From Epiperipatus broadwayi (Eukaryota > Onychophora > Udeonychophora > Euonychophora > Peripatidae): a stretch of 64,000 nt of DNA. Numbering within the stretch: the stretch's first letter is position 1; each line of letters begins with the position of its first letter. A program made the position numbers and the translations under genes. Shown here piece after piece: positions 46,411-57,539 of the stretch. The stretch lies in the NCBI GenBank assembly GCA_028023455.1, contig JAQFVV010006255.1:682001-746000 (forward strand). The letters are read 5' to 3'. The notes beneath the pieces were generated by a model, which ran no database searches, had not been told where the DNA came from, and saw nothing but the letters and a program-made list of their open reading frames with translations.

Positions 46411-47157
46411 AATAAATGGGTAAAGGTTTACTTTAGCGACCAGGGCATATTCGCCATCTAGTTTTTAAAATTAGAACTAAAATCTTACGTATCTGCTCCT
46501 ATATTACAATTACAGTAAATATTTATTAATTAAAACGTAAAAGATAATAAAAATAAAATCATTTACCTTTTTAAGCACAATTATGCCCTATGCATAGTAG
46601 GAAGTTGGAGAATGCATGTACACCCCATTGCCAAATCTGCTGATATTTCAGTACGCAGCCCAGTCATCTGAAATTATGCGAATCCCTGGTAAAATGTACC
46701 GCTGGATTAGGGCCTCCAATGTGCCAGCCGTTCTATTCGCAACTTCTGCCAAGAAGCACTTCATTGACCCTCTTTCAATACCACCAAAGACCCAATGCCC
46801 TCTATGTATAGTCCCCCTGTGGTATTTTCTGTGGAAATAATACGTTTCTTCGATTTCGACGACTAATGGCTCCCCATTGTCATCCATTTCGCCGAGAACC
46901 ATCGAGATAGTTTAAATTCTTAAGTTTCAAATAATTTAAACTAATTATTTTAATTAAACTAGTGTAATTATTTCAATTTCTTTAAAATGATAAATATTTT
47001 TTTTTATTATCTTTTATATTTTAATAAATTATTTATGTAATTGTAATATTAGTATGCATAAGATTTTCGAATAATAATTTACTTCTAATTTTGAAAACTA
47101 GAGGGCGAACATGATTTTTATGCTGTGGTCGCTAAAGTAAACCTTTACCAATAAATG
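46411..47157 (-). mobile_element. Merlin (IS1595-like) DNA transposon, internally deleted
   Basis: The element (46419-47149, 731 bp) has inverted ends opening GGTAAAGGTTTACTTTAGCG on both sides, with further imperfect pairing to about 65 bp, and is flanked by an exact 8-bp duplication AATAAATG (46411-46418 and 47150-47157). An 8-9 bp duplication is the Merlin hallmark, and the interior encodes a transposase fragment of that family. The ends look intact, so it could still be moved by an enzyme made elsewhere. It sits inside the segment bounded by the 53-bp direct repeats. Confidence 0.9.
46648..46902 (-). pseudogene. Merlin transposase fragment (DDE, ISXO2-like domain)
   Basis: The 84 residues fit the start and centre of the IS1595/ISXO2-like DDE domain: VVEIEETYYFHRKYHRG (family pattern EIDES/EIDET then a KY.RG stretch), RGHWVFGGIERG and ILPGIRIISDDWAAY. 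The first catalytic Asp is Glu here (EIEET). The second Asp is present (ISDDW). A stop follows directly, but family-like sequence (NISRFGNGVYMHS) continues in frame to about 46600, then another stop ends it before the third catalytic residue. The N-terminal zinc-binding and helical part of a full transposase (about 250-300 residues) is missing. It is non-functional. Confidence 0.85.
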
Positions 47158-47704
47158 TATTACAAACTACTTTTAGAAAATTATGATAAATATGAATTCT
47201 ATAGAGCATATACGAGCACAAATATATAATTACACACATACCAATTTTTCGATAGATATGAATTGTATATGAGCATAAATAAATAAATATATAACTACAA
47301 ATTAGCACACACTAATTACAAACTAAAATTAATAAAAAATATATATTTTCCAAAAATTTAAAAAAAAATTAAAATTTTTTACTTACGAATAATTACGTTG
47401 ATAGTCTGTTATAGGCCTTACCGGAGAAAGTTTCACTTCCAGCCGTAAAACATTTTATGTTTTTTATCGTTTCGTGATAAGTACAAAAATTACCAAAAAA
47501 AAACAAAATAAATAAATACTGTGGTTGATTAAAAAATTCGCCAAAAATCTAAATTTCAACCGATTTTTTTGAAATAAAGATCGTTTGAAAGCTAACATAT
47601 ACAGCTAAAAACGGCCATATTTTCTTTGACGTCATGATTATACTTTTTACGTCAGCAAAGAAAGAAAGTAGCACATCATCAAATAACTACCCGAAGTGCA
47701 CAAA
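47158..47704. other. AT-rich DNA, no gene
   Basis: No supported feature; two TGACGTCA-like or GACGTCA-like words near 47630-47655 are isolated. Confidence 0.4.
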
Positions 47705-47757
47705 TTTAACAGTTTGAGCAAGCATAAGAAATGGTGATCATGTGATAATTTTTAACT
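47705..47757. repeat. 53-bp direct repeat, right copy
   Basis: Identical to 45281-45333, including the B3 tail and its target duplication. Confidence 0.9.
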
Positions 47758-48238
47758 TCTACTTTTAGATATTAAGATATGTAATATAGAGCACTGAAGT
47801 TCCTTCTAATTATGTTCCATTATGAAATAAATGTAATGTTAAATGCTGTATAATAGCTTGATTCTAAATTGTAAAAAGTTCATAGGACCAATTTTAAAAT
47901 AGACTGTTTCATCAATATTTCCAAACCAATTAATATTACTACATGCAAGAACCTAATTTTATATAAAGCAAATTTTATTTATTTTAATCAAAGGTGTGAA
48001 AGATATAATACACTTAATTATTAAAGTGCTTTTCATATATAATTATTTTTAAGTAAATAGAAGAAATTGTAATAAATTTGATCTTTATCAGTTTATCATA
48101 TATGTATGATTGTCTAAAGGTTAGTACTGATGGCACTTTTATGTTTTAGACTTACTCCAATATTTGTTTGAAATGTTCTTAAAAAGGTTTTAAGTTTTGT
48201 TTATACTTTTCTGCTAGTATAAAACAGAATGCTTCAAA

Positions 48239-48676
48239 TGATATTATTCTCTATGTCTGGAAGTGTAACTCTTCTGATTGGCTCTTCTTTTAGATCCTGC
48301 AGATAAAGTAATTATTTCATTTATTCTAGATGCATTCTGGACCAGAGAATTTCACTTCTATTAAATTCTATTAAAGGTTATTTTTGGATTTCTAGAGTTG
48401 TTAATGAATGGATCAGGAACTCACAATCTTGTAATTGCTACCTGTATATATTTTTATTGAAAGAATTTCATTACTTATCTTCAGAGATTTTAACTAATTT
48501 CTATTTTCATCTACTTAGAAATTAATCTTGTCTGATCACATAATACCATTTTAATTTATTTAAGTTTACTAGTTTTAAGAAACTAAATTTTTAAATTACT
48601 GTTTTACATATACATATACACCATCCTATTACAATTCAATGTGTATGTATTTAAACACACACACATACATAATACA
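48239..48676 (-). repeat. 3' LTR of the gypsy element, internally deleted
   Basis: Matches the right LTR from CTGATTGGCTCTTC onward to a CATAATACA end, but lacks about 345 bp present between 52462 and 52803. The outer border is approximate. Confidence 0.75.
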
Positions 48677-48684
48677 CTTCTCCC
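48677..48684 (-). promoter_or_regulatory. Polypurine tract
   Basis: The minus strand reads GGGAGAAG directly before the LTR start TGTATTATG. Confidence 0.5.
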
Positions 48685-49089
48685 AAGTTCGGAGATTTGT
48701 TTTTTTTCTCTGGACATAAAATGAAATCACAGAAGTAATTTGGAATCCTTATTTCCTTTTTTACACAATGAGGCAGATTTATTACAGCTTCACTTGTTAT
48801 ATATATAATTGATCTTTATCATGGTGGATAAACTCTGTTTTTGATTTAGTATCTTCATTTAGTCCTATCTCAATTGGTATATGTTCTCTTGAATAATTCG
48901 GGTATTACATTCACACTTGATTGACATGTCTGCATAATATTTTTTCTTTGTTCCCACAAACAGTCACCACTTGCTTTAATAAGTGATGTATAATTATAGC
49001 TTGTGATCAGAATTTATTTAGGTTGTTGTTAACCCACACTCATTATGATCCTCTGTCAGTGAATGTTTGATAATTTAGTTTTCTGCTTT

Positions 49090-49970
49090 TGACCTAGATA
49101 TATTTCAGCAGGTAACTTAACCAGATTTAGCAGCTGGAGTCAAATTCTGGTAAAGCAGCCCTTATTAGACTGCTTCTTGTATTTTTGTTTTCCCCATTTT
49201 GTTAATGGATGACAAAATTTTGCATAGCTTTTTTAGCTAATCCATTAGATTGAGGGTGGTAAGGGGGCATGAGTAAATGTTTTATTTCCCATTCTTGCAT
49301 AGCTTCACCAAATTTTTCTATTGTAAAGCCAATTCTGTTATCTGAAATTAGTTTCAGGGAGACCATGGTATGAAAACATTTTATATAATTTATCTAGTGT
49401 TCATCCAAACTAGTATTTTTAACTAATTTACATTCTGATCTCCCCGAATATGCATCCACAACTACTAAGAATAAATGTGACTCAATTGAGCCACAGTTAT
49501 TGATATGAATGCACTACCATAGCTTCTCAGCTTTTGGCCATGCTTCAAACTTTGGAGAGGATTTAGCACATAATTAACCATTATTGCATTTTTTATATAA
49601 TATCAATGTTAATTTTTTGTCCACCAGACATAACTATGGGCTAAAGCATTTGCCATAACAATGCCTAAGTGACCTTCATGCAATAACTTAAGAATTTGAT
49701 TTTTTCATTTGACTAGGATTAACACACAATTGCCCCTCAGAATGCAGCCTTTGCAGAGGAACAATTGCTCACAAGTGTTCCATAGTTCTTTATGGAAAAA
49801 GTTGGACATTGCTCAGGCCAATCTGTACTAATTTGATTTATAATCCATTGGTAGTCATCATCTTCTCCTGTCCATACAACTACTATTCTGCTATTGAGGA
49901 TTTGACTCTTGAGCACATCAATGTAATTAATTTCTATTTCTCTTCTAACCCTCTCTGACTGATCAGGCAT
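49090..49970 (-). pseudogene. Integrase region of gypsy pol
   Basis: In order on the minus strand: a HANTLSHMPD end of the RNase H linker (just above 49970), the frame 49970-49737, then fragments of the integrase core: CGSIESHLFLVVVDAYSGR (about 49505-49435, with the first catalytic Asp), LISDNRIGFT (about 49350-49320, second Asp) and a PLPPSI-WIS stretch where the third acidic residue would be (about 49270-49230). Several stops and shifts. Confidence 0.75.
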
Positions 49971-50029
49971 ATGAGATAGAGTGTTGGCATGCCATATTTG
50001 CTTTACTTTCTTATATTTTAGAATATAGT

Positions 50030-50480
50030 CATATCATGCCAGAATGTTGAGCCATATTATCATGCAAGAACTAAGATGTTTGGAAACTTGTTTGTTGCCT
50101 AAAATACCAAGTAAGAGTTTGTGATCAGTTATTATAATAAATCTATATCTGTACAAATATTGATGAAATTTTCTGATGCCAGATAATATCACAAGAGCTT
50201 CCTTGTCTAGTTGATTATATTTTTCCCACTTTTGATAAGATACATGAAGCATGACAATGGGCCATTCATTTGACTATGCAGGGTGATGTAGCACTGCTCC
50301 AACTCCAAACTTCAGATGTCAGTATAAAGAGTGACATTGAAAATGCTATTATATTGCACTAGTAATTTATTTGAAGTTAATGGTGATTTTGTATACAAAA
50401 ATGTTTTCTCTTGATCAGCTTCCCATTTCTGTTTATTTTTAAAAAGATCATATAACTGTCTGATAACATGAGCTTTCCCT
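50030..50480 (-). pseudogene. RNase H region of gypsy pol
   Basis: The frame 50252-50034 contains EKYNQLDKEALVILSGIRKF and YLYRYRFIIITDHKLLLGI, the standard YS..EKE.LA and F.I.TDHK pattern of Ty3/gypsy RNase H. Upstream pieces to about 50480 (KQKWEADQEKTF) fit the RT-RNase H connection. Confidence 0.85.
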
Positions 50481-50599
50481 TTCAAAACATTTTTGAGTCC
50501 TAGAAAAACTTGTAATCATTTAATGTTATTAGGTCTTGGAGATTCTACTACAACTTTAGCCTTTTCTGGGCCAGGAGATATGTCATTTTTGGAAATGAT

Positions 50600-51204
50600 A
50601 TGACCAAAAATGTGATTTCACTATCCTTCCAGATACACTTTTCAGTATTAAGCTTTGTGCCAAATTTTTTGAGTTTTTTTTTTAATACTTTGTGTACAAT
50701 TCTAAGTTCATTTTTTGTAGTAATAGCAGCAAGGATGTCATCAAAAAATGGAATGATGCCTTAAAATCCATTAAGGAGAGTTTCAATTTTTGACTGAAGG
50801 ATGCTGGGGGCAGAAGTTATCCCAAATACTGTTATCTGTCAGAAAGCATCATTTAAATCTAATTTTGTGAAAAAATTTGATTTCTGCAGACATGATATTA
50901 TTTCTCTAGCATTGGGGATAGGGTACACATTTTTGCTAATAGCTTTATATACTGATACCTGATAGTCACTGCACAAATGAATTTGACCATTGGGTTTAGT
51001 AATAATTATTAATGGCATAATCCAATAAGATTTTTCTGTGGGTTCTATCATGTCTCTCTTAACTAATATGTTAATTTCCTTCTCATTTCTTTTTCTCTGA
51101 GCAAATGGAACCTCATGCAGTTTGCAAATTATGGGTATTGTCTCAGGGATTACTTCTAATGAAATGGGAATCATTTTAATAGAACCAGTTTCCCTGTTAA
51201 ACAA
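50600..51204 (-). pseudogene. Reverse transcriptase region of gypsy pol
   Basis: The frame 51204-50839 (121 codons) has VPFAQRKRNEKEI, KRDMIEPTEKSYWIMPLIII, KPNGQIHLCSDYQ, YPIPNAREI and FFTKLDLNDAF, the usual fingers and first-palm motifs including the first catalytic Asp of LDL. After a shift, FFDDIL at about 50755-50738 is the YVDD-equivalent catalytic box, followed by FGTKLNTEKC. Non-functional because of frameshifts. Confidence 0.9.
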
Positions 51205-51205
51205 C

Positions 51206-51790
51206 CTAGGAAATTTTTCTCTCTATTTCCTTTTCAATTTCAATCTTTTTAAAAAATGTGAGTTTTATTCCCAATTTTTTCAAGCTGTCCTGGCTTATCA
51301 ATGGTTTAATAGGAGCATAAACTAAGTATAGTAGTAATTTAACTACCTTTTTCTCTATTCTACTTACAAGTGCTTTAACCACACCTTTAATTTTGATAGC
51401 ATTTCCATTTATATCCAAGGCTTTTAGGTGTGTTTTCTCTAATATGGGATTTTAGTACAATTTGAAGTTACAGAAAACCATTCCTGAACTGAGAATAGAG
51501 GTACACTGCTATCACTATTAACCTCCATAGATATGGGCTAGTTGCAAAATTTTAATTTTAGCATTATTATGTTATCTTCAGTATATTTTTTATATTGGGT
51601 AATTGATTTTCCTATCTATTGATTGTATACTTACAGTTATTTTTTTCTTTGTCAGGTTGATTATTTTAATTTTTACATACTGTTTTGATGTGACTTTTTT
51701 TTTTTTTTACAAATTTTGCAACATTCATCCTTATGAAAGCAACTGTTGGCCTTGTGGCGATGAATAAGTAGATTTTTACAGGTTAGTCTT
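51206..51790 (-). pseudogene. Protease and zinc-knuckle region of the gypsy element
   Basis: About 51755-51700 encodes RHKANSCFHKDECCKIC, the end of one CCHC knuckle and the start of a second. Between it and 51206, broken fragments (IDGKAIKIKG-like and KPLISQDSLKKLGI, within the frame 51418-51206) fit the retropepsin region and the linker before reverse transcriptase. Confidence 0.65.
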
Positions 51791-51799
51791 TGATATTAG

Positions 51800-52419
51800 C
51801 AGTCTTTTTCAATCAGTTTATGTGTTTTGCAAAAGTCAGTTTGCACATTACCATTGCCCTTAAACTCAATGAACTATCAAGATCTTAAGAACTAGTTTAC
51901 AAATTTAAATTACTATTGGCCAATAATTGTTGCCTTAAACTGTCACCAATTATATTCCCCAGAAATTGCTCTAGGAGAGCCTCATCATGGAAAGATCCAT
52001 AGACACAATTTTTTGCTAGGTTACAAAGAGCAACATCATAATCTTTTACTCTTTTTTCCCTACTCTGCTAATGATCATAGAAATGAAGTCTGGTGACATA
52101 CCTAGTGGGATAGGGATTAAAATAAATAATCAATCTTTAATTTGACCATATGAAAAATCTTCATGTGTCTAAAGTTCTAAGAGCCTATTTGCTATATCTG
52201 TAACTCCTTTACCAGAAAAACATAATAATGTTGCTATTTTAATCGTATCCTCTTCAACTCTATTGTTAATGAAGATATATATTTTTTGACATGTTAAGAC
52301 ATACAGGAGTCAATCACTTGCCTCACTGACATCAAACTTTCTGAATGATGGTTTCATTTTGGCCAATCATTCTATACTCATAAATCTAATTTTTAAAAAT
52401 ACTAATTGATTCAAGGTTT
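51800..52419 (-). pseudogene. Gag region of the gypsy element
   Basis: Between primer site and zinc knuckles there are minus-strand fragments such as KPSFRKFDVSEASDCL (about 52370-52320) and KIATLLCFSGKGVTDIANRL (about 52240-52180), which fit a gypsy Gag N-terminal region. Stops interrupt it repeatedly. Confidence 0.55.
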
Positions 52420-52436
52420 AAATCAGGACTGTGCCA
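52420..52436 (-). promoter_or_regulatory. Primer-binding site, tRNA-Ser-like
   Basis: Two bases inside the right LTR the minus strand reads TGGCACAGTCCTGATTT, close to the TGGCGCAGTCGG start of tRNA-Ser primer sites in some gypsy elements. Confidence 0.5.
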
Positions 52437-52438
52437 AA

Positions 52439-53207
52439 TGTTATGTCTAAGAGTGTAACTCTCACTCTCCAAACCACATGAGATCTAAATGTATCCCCTG
52501 GTAAAAACCACAATTAATATGATTAAAATTTACTATTTAATAATTTACTATTATTAATTAACAGATATACAATTTAACAATGTAAATATACACCCATAGG
52601 TATACAGAAATAATAATGACGATATATAAACCTTTTAAGTCCCTCAATTTGCTTTGGGATTTTTGAAGGCAAATCTGAAAGCTTAAGGTACATACAGTGA
52701 CATCCAGCACTGAAGTTAAATATCCATCTACACACCAGAAGCTTCCAACAGCAAGTGTTCATTTCTTTTTCTCACTTGGCTTCTATCAATTGATTTGCCA
52801 ATTACTCCTCTGATTGGCTCTTCATTCAGATCCCACCAATAAGGTAATATTTCATTTATTCCAGATACATCCTGGGTCACAGAATTTCATTTTTATTTTA
52901 TTAAAAGTTGTTTTTAGATTTCTAGACTTGTTATCAATGGATGGATCAGGAACTCACAATCTTTTAATTGTTAACAGAATTTCATTACTTATCTCCAGAC
53001 ATTTTAACTAATTGCTTTTTTTATCTACTTAGAAATTAATCTTTTCTGATCATGTAATACCATTTTAATTTATTTAAGTTTACTATTCCTAAGAAGCTAA
53101 ACTTTTAAATTACTGTGTTTGTATTCTACATATAGGTATATACATCGTCCTATTACAATTAATTATTTTAAGTGTATGTATTTAAATATACACACACATG
53201 CATAACA
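52439..53207 (-). repeat. 5' LTR of the gypsy element (769 bp)
   Basis: On the plus strand it opens TGTTATG and ends CATAACA, a perfect 7-bp inverted end. The 62- and 65-codon frames inside are accidental. Confidence 0.85.
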
Positions 53208-54405
53208 TTACCTTTTCTTAAGTCTTAGTCTATTAGTGACAATTAATTTGGTAACTGAACAATCATGACTAGATTTGTAAAATATTTTGTATGTGTAAGA
53301 CTTTGTTTTTAATAATTAATTTCATGAAAATATATTTAATGCAATACTAGCTCAATTACAGCATATTATTTAATTCAAACAAATATTTTTGAATTGTATT
53401 TTTAATCGTCATAGAATTTTATTATAGCAAAATTATTAAATAAATTATGGTATGAATAATTTACAAAATGTTTTATATGGTTTAATACAGCAATAATGTT
53501 CTGGAATTAATTCTTAGATTAGTAATATAAAAAAATTCAGGTCAATCAATTGAATAAAACAGTTGAAATTAGTGCTACCTTGAACTCTAGTATCACATAA
53601 TCCTCAGAGCAACTTACAATATGATATATAATACTTTCTTGAATACAGTATCTTATGCTAGATTGTTTATATATATTGCTTTAAAAAAATTATATATGTA
53701 TGTAATTATTTAAATTTTGTATCAAAATGCTTTTAAATATTTAAATTGCTTTTGTCAGTCAGAGATAATGTTAGTATTTGGGAATTCAAGCAGCTGAATT
53801 CTCTTAAGTGTTTATCTTTTTTTATACTTTCTTATAATTAAACTTAATAGTTTGGGCAGCATTGTTTATGACATAATTATTCTCAGGGAAATATTGCCCG
53901 TATATATATATTTTTAAAATTGTTGCATGTTTTTTTTTTTTTTTAAATACGAAGAAAAGTTCAAATTAAAAGTTCTTTTTTTTTTTTTAACGTATTCACG
54001 TGACAAGAGTGAATAAGTAATAAGAATGTTTGCTTACATTTATCAGATAATGAAATAAGTTTTTGTTTTGTTAAACATTTCAAAAAAGATTTTTAGATTA
54101 TTTTTTTAAAGGATTTATATTTCTCAATTTTATAACTGTCATTTTATCTTGGAATGTCATTATAAAGCAGATGAAAAATTTATTTCCTCAAACCATTGTG
54201 AAATATTTATCAAGCAAACATAAAATGAGAATTATGTACAATAAAATTAAATAATAAAAATTTACTAGTACGTATACTGAAAAAGCAGATTCTTTTCAAA
54301 ACTCTACCAACATCTGTTATATATAATATATTTGTTATGTATTCTGCCTAAAAGCAGATTAGATAATTAAGCATTAAAATACCATGACCAAGTGAGATTT
54401 CTTCG
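53208..54405. other. AT-rich DNA, no gene seen
   Basis: No supported feature. Confidence 0.5.
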
Positions 54406-54410
54406 TTATT

Positions 54411-54956
54411 AACAAAGGCAAAACTGTCCATACAGTAGTGCCACCCTGTGCTAACCAGAGTAATCAATAGATGCCAGAAGGCTTGTGCATAAAATCCCTA
54501 TCTAGTGCCTACTCATTCAATATCCCCAGACTAGTTTCTGGCTTGTGGCCATCATCAGTGAGAACCTTGGATCTGAGAGCACTGCATCTAGATCTTAGGA
54601 TCTAATGCAACCCTCCAGCAGCCACCTTTTAAGTCTACTTTACTACAAAACTATGAGAATGAAATTAAAAACACAAAAATATTTTCAATCTAAGCTCAAT
54701 AGCTTATATAGTCTTATGGGTCTGAACTCAATTTAGCACCCATACATTTTGGTGTCTTTGGCTCTTAAACAACCATAGTCCCCACTATCCTATTAGGCAG
54801 GATTGGTGTTAAACCACTAAACATCACATGATCACCATCTCATACTAGCACATAATTGTTGTAAACAAAGGCAAAACTCTTCATACAGTAGTGCCACCCT
54901 GTGCTAACCAGAGTAATCAATAGATGCCAGAAGGCTTGTGCATAAAATCCCTATCA
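54411..54956 (-). repeat. Family B tandem (B4): one full unit and the start of a second
   Basis: AACAAAGGCAAAACT occurs at 54410 and again at 54866, so the unit length is about 456 bp. The first unit is the best-preserved full copy in the window, carrying the hammerhead on the minus strand and the AAACATCACATGATCACC tail. The second stops at CCCTATC. Confidence 0.85.
54516..54572 (-). ncRNA. Type I hammerhead ribozyme motif, both boxes intact (B4)
   Basis: Minus strand: CTGATGA (54558-54552), a U-A pair at the base of stem II, stem II GGC/GCC around CACAA, GAAA (54538-54535), palindromic stem III ACTAGT and the GTC cleavage triplet. Inner stem I TTCTCA with TGGGGA pairs fully; the outer helix has one mismatch. 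This is the most canonical family B copy. Confidence 0.75.
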
Positions 54957-56045
54957 TAACATTAAAAAGTTAGCAGTGTATTGATACGAATGTGAAAAGT
55001 CCTATCTTTCCTTGGTTGCAGGAATAATACCCAAGTACTGTTAATATAATTTATTCTAGTATTTCAAATATAATGTTATCTTATAATATAATAAAGCTTC
55101 AAAGCAACTTTTATGTTCTAGTTTTTTCTGCTGATCAGAGGGCAGTTTTTGTAATTTCTTTCAATTATCACCATAAAAAAAAAATTTTCTGAATGATCTC
55201 ATGCTTCCCTGAATAACTAACAATATCACATATAGTATTATACTTTAATGCAGTATATTATTCCTAAGTTCTTTTTAAATCGTATATATACAGTGTGTCG
55301 CATTTTAAATGATAAACCTTATCACATATGATACACTCTACCACAGATGCCTAATTTTCTTCTGACCATTATATAAACATTATGGGATACAAATGCAATC
55401 CATATTCCTTATTTTTCAAGTCCCCTACTCTATATTTAAGTCTATGCTTTCTCTACTACTCTTCAAGTCCTTTATACAAAAGAAAAAAAATTCTTTTTTA
55501 TTAATGGCGATTGATAAATACATGCTTCTTAACCTTATGCCTCAAATGTTATCTTCTTTCTCAAATAGATCACTCTTTCTTAAATTGAAAAATTCTTTAG
55601 TAGCAAACCTACTAAAATACCAACTAATCTTTTGTAAAACTTAGTTTTAGAACCTCCTTGCAGTAAACACACACACAAACAAAAATACTTTTTTCCTTTA
55701 TATTTAAAATGTTGTAATGAATCACTTTCCAAACATTAGCAATATTATTCCTAATGTTTCCAAATTCAATTATACCTATCTCTCTTATCTATCTTCACCC
55801 CAATTTTTTTTACCTCTACACACTAAGCAAAAAAATTTTGTAGCAACAAAATTTTTTAAAACGATATTTAAATAAATATATAAACTTTAACTTATCTTGC
55901 AGAACAAATCAGTCACATTAGCATAGCAAGGTTGACAGCCAGGCAGTATAGATGTCTGGTGACACACTTGAGTGTTAGAATATACACAGGTTGTCCAGTA
56001 CATAATATATTATAGTAAAGATTTTTGTGGATATATGATGAAAAT
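54957..56045. other. AT-rich DNA, no gene seen
   Basis: The 83-codon frame at 55393-55644 is Leu/Phe/Ser-rich without recognisable domain. A CA run lies near 55665. Confidence 0.5.
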
Positions 56046-56049
56046 AATA

Positions 56050-56155
56050 ATTTTTTTGGATCATATCATGGATTCGTTTCTAAAGGATTTTTTATGGGCT
56101 GGATGGAATAATTTCTCTAATAATTCATAATCATTCACGATATGACCCAAAAAGG
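56050..56155. mobile_element. Short hairpin MITE candidate
   Basis: TTTTTTGGATCATATCATGG near 56052 pairs imperfectly with CACGATATGACCCAAAAA near 56137. Followed by an (AT)n(GT)n microsatellite at 56157-56188. Confidence 0.45.
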
Positions 56156-56156
56156 T

Positions 56157-56187
<31 letters not shown>

Positions 56188-56189
56188 AA

Positions 56190-57535
56190 ACTTAATACGT
56201 TAATATGAAGAATATAAAAGATTTTAGTCTGAAAATATTATATCTCCATATCTTATGTGAAAATATGATATTGAGATAGCAGGTTATCTTTAGAAATCAT
56301 TACAAATATAAGAAAATAAACAGCATTGACTTTTTGGTTTAATTATTAGTAATAAAAATCGAGTAGACAAAAATATTTCAAGAATATATTTTTTTTTAAT
56401 GTTTGGTGGTTTTGACTCTTTTAAAACTAAATTTATTAGAAAATCTTTAAATACTGAAAAAACCAAAAGTGATGATAAACCATGTATAAGCACACTGATT
56501 TCACATAATAATAAGTATGTCACTGAAAAACAAATTACAAATAGAAAGCAAAGCATTTGAATAGCATCCATATAACACCAGAGTTTAATTAAAATATGAT
56601 AACATTTATTTATTATTTTAATAATATATAATTAAGTGGTTTATCATTCAAAAATCATGTGACATTCAAGTACTATAAATGATAGGAGGAGTTTTACAGA
56701 GATTTTTAAGTTGAGATTTTTACTATACCATTTTATTTATTAACCTATACAATAAATAAGTATGTTGGCATAAAACTAGAGAAAGAAAACAAATATAAAT
56801 ATATAATTTTTATATTTTTTTCCAATATATTTTAAAACCTTCATCTTTCTGCACAAATTTCAGCATATAAATAAAAACATAAAAAAAATCTATATATAAT
56901 ACCATAAATACTTAAGAAAAAAATAGGACAATGTTAACTTAATGCTAACACATGATTATATTTAATAGTACTACATATATTAACTTTTAACTCTTTAAAT
57001 ATATGTTTTTAAAGTATGTTGTTTTTAAAAATATTTATGGGCCTTTTTAGTTGTTTAGTTTTTATAGTTGTATAGTTTTTATAGTCGTATTTCTGAATAG
57101 GCAAAAGCTTATTTATCATAAAATCTTTTTATTTTACTTGCATTTTATTAAAAGTATATAAGTTCAAATAAAAAAATATAATAAAGTTATGAACACAAAA
57201 AATTTTCTTTCATCTTTCAGTCTGAAAATATTTTTAATGCCAAAAAAAAAAAATATTTAAATCTGTTTATTATAAATAGAATTCATTGAAATATTCGTAG
57301 AAGTAATAAGTCATAAAAATGAAGATTATCTTAAAAATATTAAAAACTCAATAATTTAAAAAAATAAAATAGAACAATAAAGTTATAGAAAATGCTACTT
57401 CCTGTATCACACATATGTTTTTATGACTAATTTTCTCCTAATAACCAACTATATTCTTAACAAAACTCATATGTAAAGATATACTCATTAAGACAGAAGT
57501 ATTTTATTTTTTAAAAAAGATCAAAAACAAAATTA
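56190..57535. other. AT-rich DNA, no gene seen
   Basis: The 93-codon minus frame (56290-56571) is hydrophobic, with no family I recognise. Confidence 0.5.
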
Positions 57536-57539
57536 TATA

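Larger units (their letters stand above)
48239..53207 (-). mobile_element. Decayed Ty3/gypsy LTR retrotransposon
   Basis: Minus-strand element of about 5 kb with two related LTRs (right copy 52439-53207 is the 5' LTR; left copy about 48239-48676 is the 3' LTR), a primer site, a purine tract and the domain order zinc knuckle, protease region, reverse transcriptase, RNase H, integrase, which defines Ty3/gypsy (Metaviridae). The paired-knuckle style suggests the mag group, with low confidence. All frames are broken many times. No target duplication is visible and the LTRs are clearly diverged, so it is old. Confidence 0.85.
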
